64,000 nt of DNA from Haliscomenobacter sp041740695 (GTDB lineage: Bacteria > Bacteroidota > Bacteroidia > Chitinophagales > Saprospiraceae). The notes under the pieces are model-generated. The model was not told where the DNA came from. It saw only the letters and a list, made by a program, of their open reading frames with translations, and ran no database searches. How positions within the stretch are numbered: the first letter of the stretch is position 1; each line of letters opens with the position of its first letter. Shown in pieces: positions 1-7,167 of the stretch. The stretch spans positions 62,001-126,000 of the forward strand of contig NZ_JBGSLK010000043.1 in assembly GCF_041740695.1 (NCBI RefSeq). The letters are read 5' to 3'. The translations under genes and the position numbers were made by a program.

Positions 1-1989
1 CGCAGCTCGTATTTCAACCGCTACTCCTTGCGGGTCAACAACGAATACAACCTCATCAAAGGGGTAAAACTGGGGCACAACCTGGCCTTTATCTCCAGTG
101 CCAACAACCGCGAGCCTGGTGGCATCGTGTTCAACGCTTACGCTGCCGACCCCACCGTGGTGGCCATCAACGAAGCGGGTAAATACGGCAGTACCTCCAC
201 CAACTCCAACGTGAGTAACCCAGCTGCACAATTGGAGTACAACAGCTATAACCGCGGTTATGGCCAGCAGCTCAACGGCAATGCTTTCATTGAAATTTAC
301 CCCATCAAAAACCTGACTGCGCGTAGCAGCTTTGGGTTCAATAGCATCAACAACCGGGGCAAAGGTTACGAGCCCCAGTTTGAAGTGGACGACAGACAAC
401 GCAACCCACAAAGTCGCATCAACGCTGAGTTTTCGCGCTTCAACGACCTGCAATGGGAAAACACCCTGAATTACTCGCGCGAAATTGGCATTCACCGCTT
501 TAGCATTCTGGCGGGTTACACCCAACAAGCGCGCAGTGGGGAACGCATCGGCGGCTCTCGTCAACGTTTGATTGGCGACACCGAAGAGTTCTTTTACCTT
601 GATGCAGGCGACGTGGAAACCGCCACCAACTACAACATTGGCAACAACCCCGAGCGCTACCAATCGGTACTATTCCGGGCCAATTACAACCTGAAAGAAC
701 GTTACCTTTTTACGGCTACTTTCCGTCGTGATGGCTCTTCTAAGTTTGGTTCCGAGCGCCGTTACGGCAATTTCCCCGCTTTTGCAGTAGCCTGGCGGGT
801 GACTGAAGAGCCGTTTATGAAAGGTCAAAAAATAATCGACAACTTGAAGTTGCGGGCCAGTTGGGGGCGTTTGGGCAATGATAAATTCCCTTCCGACGCC
901 GCCATTCCAACCGTTACCAATAACCTGAGCGCCGTATTTGGGGGTGCAGAAAGCCTGAATTTTGGGGCCTCACTCATCTCCCTGGCCAACCCATTTTTGC
1001 AATGGGAAGAAACCAACAGCACCGACCTGGGTGCCGAATTGGGCTTTTTGAACAATCGCCTGACGCTGGAAGTGGAATACTACCAGCGCAATACCAATAA
1101 GATTCTGGTTCCTGTGCCCATCCCTGACTACGTCGGTTCGGCCTCTAACCCCTTTGTCAACGCGGCGGATGTGCGCAACTCTGGTTTTGATGTCACCCTG
1201 AATTACCGCAGTTCGGTTGGGAAAATCAACTACCGCTTTGGCGCCCTGGCTTCTACCCTGAAAAACGAAGTACTTTCGCTGGGTACCGGAAACGAAGCAC
1301 TTTTTGCCACCGCGACCCGCACCATTGTAGGCCAGGCGATCGGTTCTTTTTATGGCTATAAAGTAGTTGGCGTGTACCAAAATGCCGAAGAAATTGCCGC
1401 AAACCCAGCGCGTGAAGCAGTGGCACCCGGCGACCTGCGTTTTGAAGACACCAATGGCGATGGCATCGTAGATTCACAAGACCGTACCTACCTGGGTAGC
1501 CCCATTCCCAAACTGATTTATGGTTTCAATTTTGGGGTTGACGCTTATGGATTTGATTTCTCCGTAGATTTCAATGGGGTGAGTGGCAACAAAATCTACA
1601 ACAACAAACGATCTGCCCGTGGTTTTGGGATTCCCAACTACGAAGCCTCCTTCCTGGAGCGCTGGACGGGGCCTGGCACTTCCAATTTTGAACCACGCAT
1701 CACCAATGGTGGTTATAACTATCAGGTATCTGATCGCTTCCTGGAAGATGGTTCTTTTTTCCGTTTGCGCAGTGCCGTTTTGGGTTACAACCTGCCCAAA
1801 AGCTTGCTGGAACGCATCAAGTTGAACAGCTTGCGGGTGTACGTAAGTGGGAATAACCTATTTACCCAAACAAAATACTCTGGTTTTACACCCGAAATAT
1901 CCAGTGAGAACGTATTACAAGTAGGAATCGATGGTGGAGTGTATCCATTGTCGCGTACCTGGTTGGCTGGAATCAATGTTTCTTTTTAA
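1..1989 (+). CDS. SusC/RagA-type TonB-dependent outer membrane protein, 3' part (5' end outside window)
   Basis: The reading frame is open from base 1, so this is the C-terminal 662 residues of a larger gene. The visible part is the 22-strand barrel of a SusC-type receptor: alternating aromatic strands, a late segment ending in RTWLAGINVSF, and the YGFNFGVDAYGFDFSVDFNG stretch common near the end of these barrels. The signal peptide, carboxypeptidase-like domain and plug lie upstream of the window. SusC proteins import oligosaccharides or peptides across the outer membrane using TonB energy, with the SusD lipoprotein as lid. The susD partner follows on the same strand after a 139-bp gap that is filled by a palindromic repeat. 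Substrate cannot be read from the sequence. Confidence 0.93.
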   Translation, partial: RSSYFNRYSLRVNNEYNLIKGVKLGHNLAFISSANNREPGGIVFNAYAADPTVVAINEAGKYGSTSTNSNVSNPAAQLEYNSYNRGYGQQLNGNAFIEIYPIKNLTARSSFGFNSINNRGKGYEPQFEVDDRQRNPQSRINAEFSRFNDLQWENTLNYSREIGIHRFSILAGYTQQARSGERIGGSRQRLIGDTEEFFYLDAGDVETATNYNIGNNPERYQSVLFRANYNLKERYLFTATFRRDGSSKFGSERRYGNFPAFAVAWRVTEEPFMKGQKIIDNLKLRASWGRLGNDKFPSDAAIPTVTNNLSAVFGGAESLNFGASLISLANPFLQWEETNSTDLGAELGFLNNRLTLEVEYYQRNTNKILVPVPIPDYVGSASNPFVNAADVRNSGFDVTLNYRSSVGKINYRFGALASTLKNEVLSLGTGNEALFATATRTIVGQAIGSFYGYKVVGVYQNAEEIAANPAREAVAPGDLRFEDTNGDGIVDSQDRTYLGSPIPKLIYGFNFGVDAYGFDFSVDFNGVSGNKIYNNKRSARGFGIPNYEASFLERWTGPGTSNFEPRITNGGYNYQVSDRFLEDGSFFRLRSAVLGYNLPKSLLERIKLNSLRVYVSGNNLFTQTKYSGFTPEISSENVLQVGIDGGVYPLSRTWLAGINVSF

Positions 1990-1990
1990 A

Positions 1991-2120
1991 AGTTGAGAAG
2001 GTTGAGGGTGGTTGAGGAAGGTTTAGGCTCCGCAAGCGACTTAGACATGGAAATTGTCAAAATCGCTCGCGGCAGCCTAAACCTCCCTCAACCTTCCTCA
2101 ACCTCCTCAACCCTTCAACT
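1991..2120. repeat. long intergenic palindrome LIR1 (core type A)
   Basis: This inverted repeat fills the susC-susD gap, starting one base after the susC stop. Both arms are made of variants of GGTTGAGG and GGTTTAGG; the right arm reads as the complement, in CTCAACC words. The centre (about 2026-2078) matches a core shared with three other loci: GGCTNCCGCANGCGAC on the left, its complement on the right, and a TTAGACA/TTGTCAAAA spacer. Any transcript running from susC to susD must carry this hairpin. Confidence 0.85.
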
Positions 2121-2128
2121 CAAAGCTC

Positions 2129-3622
2129 ATGCGCAAACAGTATTTATTTCGGATAACGACAAGTGCCCTGCTGGTTTTACTGCTGGCGCCCGCTTGTCAA
2201 AATGGAGACTTTTTGGAGGTAAAACCACAAGGCGTGATCAACGCCAACAATTACTTCCAGACTGCTCAACACGCTACTTGGTCGGTCAATGCTACGTACA
2301 ATTCCTTGCGGGATTGGAACCTGACTTCATTGCCGTGGTTGGCCATGACGGATATCGTTACCGACGATGCGGTCAAAGGGAGCTTCCCTGCCGATGCACA
2401 GCGCCTCACTGCATTTGATGATTTCAGTTGGGACCCCGGTTTCCCTGAAGACATTCGCGCTTCCTGGCGCGGGCATTATCAGGGTATTTTCCGCGCCAAT
2501 GTGGCCATTGATGGGATTCCCAAGGTGCCAGCGATGGATGAGACCCTGCGCAAAAGATTGATTGGTGAAGCCAAATTTCTCCGCGCCCATTTTTATTTCA
2601 ATCTGGTGCGCTGGTTTGGTGACTTGCCACTGATCACGCGGCCCTTGACTCAGGATGAGTTTTATACCCAAACCCGGGCAGCAAGTGCAGAAATCTACAA
2701 GTTGATTGCCTCTGACCTGACCGAAGCCATTGCCAGTTTGCCGGAAAAATCAGCCTATGCCCCCGAAGATTTGGGGCGGGTGACCAAGGGTGCCGCCCGT
2801 GGCTTGTTGGCTAAAGTGTATTTGACCACTAAAGATTATCCGAATGCAGAAAAATATGCACTGGAAGTCATCAATTCCAATGAGTACAAACTGCTGGCGG
2901 ATTACCCCAAAATTTTCCTGCCCGAAGGTGAAAACTCCAGCGAGTCGGTTTTTGAAGTACAAGCTACCGCGCTGGAAGCATCCTACGCGGGTGCAACGGC
3001 TTGGAACATGGTGCAGGGGGTACGGGGCACACCCAATTTGGGTTGGGGCTTCAATTTGCCTTCGGATGACCTGATGAAAGCTTTTGAATTTGGGGATCCG
3101 CGCCGCGATGCCACCGCTCTTTTGGTAGGCGAAGCATTGCCTGATGGTTCAGCACTGGTAGAGGACAACCCGCAAATAGAAAACGAGCGCTACAACCAAA
3201 AAGCCTGGACTCCGGCACACGCCCTGCTGCAAGACAACGGGCCAAGCAATATCCGCATATTGCGTTATTCCGATGTTTTGCTCATTGCTGCTGAGGCCCT
3301 GAATGAAAACGGTAAACCCCAAGAAGCCCTGATCCAACTCAATGCGGTGCGCATCCGGGCTCGCGGCACCCGCAGAAATATCCTGCCCGATGTTACCATC
3401 ACAGACAAGGATGCCCTGCGCCAAAAAATCTGGCAAGAACGCCGGGTGGAACTGGCCATGGAGCAACAACGTTGGTTTGACCTGGTACGAACTGGGCAAG
3501 TTGAAGCGAGAATGAAAGCCGTGGGCAAAAACTTTGTCAAAGGAAAGCACGAATTGTTCCCGATTCCGCAAACGGAGATTGACCTGGCGGGGGGAAATAT
3601 TGCGCAGAATCAAGGATACTGA
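2129..3622 (+). CDS. SusD/RagB-family outer membrane lipoprotein
   Basis: A 497-residue SusD-type surface lipoprotein, the ligand-binding lid of the SusC transporter encoded upstream. It starts with a lipoprotein signal peptide (hydrophobic stretch, then LAPAC with Cys23). The body has the alpha-helical TPR-like SusD fold signatures: FLRAHFYFNLVRWFGDLPL, GAARGLLAKVYL, the RYSDVLLIAAEALNE motif, and the typical C-terminal region ending in LFPIPQTEIDL and a short hydrophilic tail. Length is normal for the family. It is co-oriented with susC and presumably cotranscribed, although the palindrome between them may lower or modulate expression. No glycosidase or protease follows, so this pair is not embedded in an obvious polysaccharide utilisation locus. 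Confidence 0.95.
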   Translation: MRKQYLFRITTSALLVLLLAPACQNGDFLEVKPQGVINANNYFQTAQHATWSVNATYNSLRDWNLTSLPWLAMTDIVTDDAVKGSFPADAQRLTAFDDFSWDPGFPEDIRASWRGHYQGIFRANVAIDGIPKVPAMDETLRKRLIGEAKFLRAHFYFNLVRWFGDLPLITRPLTQDEFYTQTRAASAEIYKLIASDLTEAIASLPEKSAYAPEDLGRVTKGAARGLLAKVYLTTKDYPNAEKYALEVINSNEYKLLADYPKIFLPEGENSSESVFEVQATALEASYAGATAWNMVQGVRGTPNLGWGFNLPSDDLMKAFEFGDPRRDATALLVGEALPDGSALVEDNPQIENERYNQKAWTPAHALLQDNGPSNIRILRYSDVLLIAAEALNENGKPQEALIQLNAVRIRARGTRRNILPDVTITDKDALRQKIWQERRVELAMEQQRWFDLVRTGQVEARMKAVGKNFVKGKHELFPIPQTEIDLAGGNIAQNQGY

Positions 3623-3639
3623 TTCCTACGATTCAAGGT

Positions 3640-3799
3640 AAAAGGCCTGACTCCCTTAGGGGCGATAAAAAAATAAATGTTCATTTTGCCAAAGGATTAG
3701 ATAAGAAAACGGTTCATTTAAAGTGTCTTATCTAATCCTTTGGCTCAAAAAAAATGAACATTTATTTTTGCCCCACTACTTAGAGGAGCCAGGCCTTTT
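3640..3799. repeat. long intergenic palindrome LIR2 (GGGGCGATAAA type)
   Basis: A nested inverted repeat between convergent genes. The outer arms are AAAAGGCCTG (3640-3649) and CAGGCCTTTT (3790-3799). The inner element spans 3659-3774, from GGGGCGATAAAAAAATAA to TTATTTTTGCCCC, and contains a second hairpin built from CCAAAGGATTAGATAAG and its complement. The same inner element occurs at 6745-6858 in the opposite orientation, and a core-deleted form is found at 12133-12166. The structure could terminate transcription from both sides. Confidence 0.85.
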
Positions 3800-3801
3800 G
3801 T

Positions 3802-4626
3802 TTATGCAGAAAAAGGTACTGAGTCTAAGAACTGTGGGTCTGGTATGCCATATTGAATGATTTGTGGCGTCTGATTGGGGTTGCGAGTCCTGACATCCTT
3901 TAGAATAGCCTGATAAAACGCCCTGTAATCGCCTACAAATTTACCCTTATTCCAGTTTTTCAACAATGCATAAGAAAATTCGCTATGTTGCAAATCTTTA
4001 TTCTCTAGTGCTTTTTGGTTGCTTTTACATGCAGTAAGGGTAATCAAAGAGGCCTCCATTGGCTTCGTCCGCGCACCCCGGGTATTTTTCATCAATTGAT
4101 CATAGAAGGACTGATTGTTGATATAAGTTTGCATCTTTTTTTCCATTGAGAACAATTCTACCTGACTATTTTCCAGGGAGGCAGATTCGTCTTCTCTACC
4201 AATGGTGCCACTATTGCAAGAATCAGAGACAAGCAAGATTCGAACTCCTCTTCTAAATTGGCACCAGGCCGTCCACAATTCATCGTCGAGGAACAAGCCA
4301 TCGTATAAGCACCAGGCTTCATCCAATTTATCAACTTCCAATCTTTCTTTATCCTGCTCTTGTTTGCCATGTCCAGCATAATACACCACCACTAAATCTC
4401 CGGGAAAGGCAGCATTTGCAAGCGAATTTAGTTTATTCTGCACATTGAGGCGGGTAGCCTGAGCTTGAAGCAAAATATGGGGAGTGTTGAATCCGCGCAG
4501 AGCGATAATTTCCCCATTTACTTTTTTTACCCCAGCTTCCGCATACCGCAAGGTGCCATACCAGCCCCCATAATGCTGAGCCTTAACTTCATTCAATCCA
4601 ATAAGGAGTGCGTGCTTTTTTGCCAT
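3802..4626 (-). CDS. caspase-family (C14) cysteine peptidase
   Basis: A 274-residue protein that is essentially a single caspase p20-like domain with no signal peptide, so cytoplasmic. The N-terminal strand HALLIGLNEVKAQHYG, the catalytic His in YYAGHGKQ (H86) and the catalytic Cys in VSDSCNSG (C137) are all in the expected order, so the His-Cys dyad is intact. Bacterial members resemble metacaspases and orthocaspases, which cut after basic residues; specificity here is unknown. It lies 12 bp downstream of a DUF3298 lipoprotein gene on the same strand and is probably cotranscribed with it. There is no fused effector or sensor domain. A role in regulated proteolysis or cell suicide is possible, but nothing in the sequence proves it. 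Confidence 0.9.
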   Translation of the reverse strand: MAKKHALLIGLNEVKAQHYGGWYGTLRYAEAGVKKVNGEIIALRGFNTPHILLQAQATRLNVQNKLNSLANAAFPGDLVVVYYAGHGKQEQDKERLEVDKLDEAWCLYDGLFLDDELWTAWCQFRRGVRILLVSDSCNSGTIGREDESASLENSQVELFSMEKKMQTYINNQSFYDQLMKNTRGARTKPMEASLITLTACKSNQKALENKDLQHSEFSYALLKNWNKGKFVGDYRAFYQAILKDVRTRNPNQTPQIIQYGIPDPQFLDSVPFSA

Positions 4627-4638
4627 AATTATTGTTAT

Positions 4639-5730
4639 TTATTTTATTATTCCTTTCAGTTCCGTAAACGGCACAAAAATCTTTAACTCTCCCGCAGCAT
4701 AAGACCCAATTTCATAAGGCACATAGTTAAAGCAGATGCCTTTTCCCGTGAGGAAAAAATTGCCATTGGGTTCAACTTTGTCTACAAAAAGTATTTCACT
4801 CAAGTCTTGAGTGTTGAATTTTTTCTTGGCGCTTTCGGTCAGGGCTTTGGTGAGTACCGTTTCATAGCCAGGTTTAAATACGTCTTCCAAACTGATTTTT
4901 TTCTTTTTGACCAAATCAAAACTTGCACAGGCGGAGCCGTAATTGCCATGGGCTCCCCCCGCGTAGCTGTAGTCCATTACCGCGATACTGAGTAGATTAT
5001 CCTGATTAAAAAGGACTTCCATCGTTTTATCCGCATCGTAATTCAGGTACAGGTCATCCTCTCCTTCTTCCAACATTCCAGCGATTTCTTCGTGGTAATC
5101 TTTAAAAAACTGTTGCTGTTCAGCATCAAATGCTTTTTGAGGAGTTTTGTACACCTGTGCCAGAGAATCACCAACCATTTCTTGTAAAAGTGCGTCTTTT
5201 AACCAGTTTTCACTAGGGATAAAATACTCATAGCCAAAGTGGCCTTTGGGTGAATCTTTGCGGTCTTTATCGGCTGCTTCAGTTTTTTCGAGGCGCTTTG
5301 CGGCGAATTGCTGGGTTCCTTCCGGGAAATTAAGACTGAGTTTAAAAGGGGATTTTTTTCCACTGGAACTGGTGTATTCTCCGCTGTAAACGCCTTTTTC
5401 GAGTTTGCCCTTGAAGCTCCCAAAGGGTTCGTCGCCAACGGAATGTTCCGTCAAAATCAGTTGCCCCTGCCCGGTGGAATCGGTGGATGAATAAAAGCCG
5501 ATGGGCTCTTGTGTGTTTTCGTAGTGGTAATACCCATTGTACCAGGGATTGTCGTCGAAATCAAGGTCTTGAAGCAAGTTCATCCGAATCGGTTCATCAC
5601 CAATGGTTCCTACAAAATGCAAATAAGCAAAGTCCTTGGAATCAGGCATTTGTTCTGTAGAATTGTCTCCCTTTGGGGTACAGGCAAAAGCTATTGAAGC
5701 TACAAACAAAGCAAAAAACAGTTTTTTCAT
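4639..5730 (-). CDS. DUF3298/RsiV-like domain lipoprotein
   Basis: A 363-residue predicted lipoprotein (signal peptide ending SIAFAC, Cys17). The C-terminal half carries the DUF3298 signature: YSYAGGAHGNYG, then KKISLEDVFKPGYE and the terminal FNYVPYEIGSYAAGELKIFVPFTEL. This domain also forms the extracytoplasmic, lysozyme-binding part of RsiV anti-sigma factors, but no transmembrane or anti-sigma segment is present here, so this is a free envelope protein. The middle region after the lipobox is Lys/Asp-rich and unassigned. It is followed 12 bp later by the caspase-like gene. An envelope sensor feeding a cytoplasmic peptidase is an attractive guess only. Confidence 0.85.
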   Translation of the reverse strand: MKKLFFALFVASIAFACTPKGDNSTEQMPDSKDFAYLHFVGTIGDEPIRMNLLQDLDFDDNPWYNGYYHYENTQEPIGFYSSTDSTGQGQLILTEHSVGDEPFGSFKGKLEKGVYSGEYTSSSGKKSPFKLSLNFPEGTQQFAAKRLEKTEAADKDRKDSPKGHFGYEYFIPSENWLKDALLQEMVGDSLAQVYKTPQKAFDAEQQQFFKDYHEEIAGMLEEGEDDLYLNYDADKTMEVLFNQDNLLSIAVMDYSYAGGAHGNYGSACASFDLVKKKKISLEDVFKPGYETVLTKALTESAKKKFNTQDLSEILFVDKVEPNGNFFLTGKGICFNYVPYEIGSYAAGELKIFVPFTELKGIIK

Positions 5731-5862
5731 AAATGCCTATTTAGGTGTTTAACAGTTATGCGACCAAAATAAAGGAATAATTGCCTTATTTTTCGGCTTA
5801 AAATGTTCAGCAGTTGAATACAAAAAGCCTTTAAGTAGGTTTTTCAACTAAAACAATGCACA

Positions 5863-6723
5863 ATGAGACAAAGAATCACAAGCTTTATGTTGCTCTTGAG
5901 TTTGATCATGCTCAATGCATGTTTCAACTTGGCCTCTAAAGAAGAAGAAAGATTTGAAGAGCAACAGGCCATTATTGAAAAGTACCTGAGCGATAAGGGC
6001 CTCACCGCTCAAAAAGATCCTTCCGGGATGTACTACATCAATACCCTGGAAGGAACGGGCAAATCCATTCGTTTCGACTCCACGGATTTGGTAACCTTCA
6101 ATTACCGGGGCTACCTGATTGATGGCACCGAGTTTGACAAATCTGAAGCAGGCAAACCGATTACGGCTTCCTTACGGGGCCTCATTCCGGGCTTTCAGGT
6201 AGGTATTGCCAAAATGAAAAAGGGAGGTAAAGCGACCTTTATCATCCCTTCGGATTTGGCCTACGGCTCCAATCCACCGCAGGGTATTCCTTCCAACGCG
6301 ATCGTTATCTTCGACGTGGAGTTGGTGGGCTTCGGCACGCAAGCTGAAAACGATGACGAAATCATCCGCAAGTACATTGCCGACAATAACTTGATTGCCG
6401 AGAAGCACTCTTCGGGCATGTACTACATCATCAATGAGCCGGGCACTGGAGACAACCCAATCTCAAGTTCCGTGGTGACCGTCAAGTACAAAGGCTATTT
6501 TACCGACAAAAAGGTATTTGATGAGACCAAAACGGACGCAGTGGCCCAGTTTCCGTTGAGTAACCTAATCGAAGGTTGGAAAATTGGCGTGCCACTGTTG
6601 AAAAAAGGGGGCAAGGGGACTTTTCTTTTCCCGTCCAGGTTGGGTTATGGCGCCAATGGTAGCGCTGGTGGGGTGCCTGGAAATACGGTGATCCTTTTTG
6701 ATATTGAGTTGGTGAGTTTTTAA
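5863..6723 (+). CDS. lipoprotein with two FKBP-type peptidyl-prolyl isomerase domains
   Basis: A 286-residue periplasmic or outer-membrane lipoprotein (lipobox LNAC, Cys20) with two tandem FKBP domains, roughly residues 72-157 and 200-286. The first has the standard landmarks VTFNYRGYLIDGTEFDKS, LIPGFQVGIAKMKKGGKATFIIP and LAYGSNPPQGIP; the second repeats them (VTVKYKGYFTDKKVFDET, LIEGWKIGVPLLKKGGKG, LGYGANGSAGGVPGN). Each domain is preceded by a YIxxNxLxAxKxxSGMYY-type linker, showing an internal duplication. FKBPs accelerate proline isomerisation during protein folding. It stands alone, divergent from the DUF3298/caspase pair, with a hairpin terminator downstream. Confidence 0.93.
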   Translation: MRQRITSFMLLLSLIMLNACFNLASKEEERFEEQQAIIEKYLSDKGLTAQKDPSGMYYINTLEGTGKSIRFDSTDLVTFNYRGYLIDGTEFDKSEAGKPITASLRGLIPGFQVGIAKMKKGGKATFIIPSDLAYGSNPPQGIPSNAIVIFDVELVGFGTQAENDDEIIRKYIADNNLIAEKHSSGMYYIINEPGTGDNPISSSVVTVKYKGYFTDKKVFDETKTDAVAQFPLSNLIEGWKIGVPLLKKGGKGTFLFPSRLGYGANGSAGGVPGNTVILFDIELVSF

Positions 6724-6744
6724 AATAGAAGCACCATAAGTAGT

Positions 6745-6858
6745 GGGGCAAAAATAAATGTTCATTTTTCTTGAGCCAAAGGATCAGATAAGACACTTAA
6801 AATGAACCGTTTACTTATCTGATCCTTTGGCAAAATAAACACTTATTTTTTATCGCCC
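6745..6858. repeat. long intergenic palindrome LIR3 (inverted copy of LIR2 element)
   Basis: It runs from GGGGCAAAAATAAATG to TTTTTTATCGCCC, with an internal hairpin of GCCAAAGGATCAGATAAG and its complement. Read on the minus strand it is LIR2 with a few substitutions (GATTAG becomes GATCAG). LIR2 and LIR3 therefore form a pair of inverted 115-bp repeats around the caspase/DUF3298/FKBP block. The flanking AGTAGTGGGGC end is also conserved between the copies. Confidence 0.85.
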
Positions 6859-6867
6859 ACAAGGGCT

Positions 6868-6916
6868 TAAAATTTCGCCATCTTCAAGGTTGTAAGGTGG
6901 CGAAATTTTATTTTTT
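6868..6916 (+). terminator. rho-independent terminator after the FKBP gene
   Basis: A perfect 13-bp stem, TAAAATTTCGCCA / TGGCGAAATTTTA, with a 17-nt loop, followed by a run of T residues. It suits termination of the rightward FKBP transcript. Confidence 0.65.
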
Positions 6917-7092
6917 GCGACATCCTTCTTTATTGCTTTCCAAATAAATTCAAGCTATTTTTTATAAAAGTTGTTACAGCTGAAGTGATTTAAATACTCC
7001 TTCAAGAGTCTCAATCTACCCATTATCAGCATTCAAAATCAATCCAAGCATCCATTTATTTCCCCAATCCGTCGAATTCCTACTGTCAGAAA

Positions 7093-7140
7093 TTTGTAAA
7101 AATCCTCCTTCTTTCCTATCATTGTGTAACTTTTACACAA
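7093..7140 (+). promoter_or_regulatory. candidate Bacteroidota promoter with palindromic operator
   Basis: TTTG at 7093-7096 and TATCATTG at 7117-7124 are 20 nt apart, close to the Bacteroidota -33/-7 consensus (TTTG, about 20 nt, TAnnTTTG). Overlapping the presumed transcription start is a perfect palindrome TTGTGTAA-CTT-TTACACAA (7122-7140), the position expected for a repressor operator. The regulator is not identifiable. Confidence 0.4.
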
Positions 7141-7167
7141 AGGGTTCTACATTTTAAAATCTACATC

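Larger units (their letters stand above)
6724..7167. other. 444-bp intergenic region between FKBP and ThuA-fusion genes
   Basis: It holds, in order, the inverted element LIR3 (6745-6858), a terminator hairpin (6868-6916), AT-rich sequence with no ORF, and a promoter/operator candidate close to the downstream gene (7093-7140). No small gene is visible. Confidence 0.7.

Noticed and set aside
1993..2418. 141-codon open frame across LIR1 and the start of susD
   Set aside because: It overlaps the real susD start in another frame and begins in repeat DNA.
3802..4626. Caspase-based defence or gasdermin system
   Set aside because: The caspase is intact, but no gasdermin-like, sensor or other effector gene is adjacent, so a defence label is not supported.
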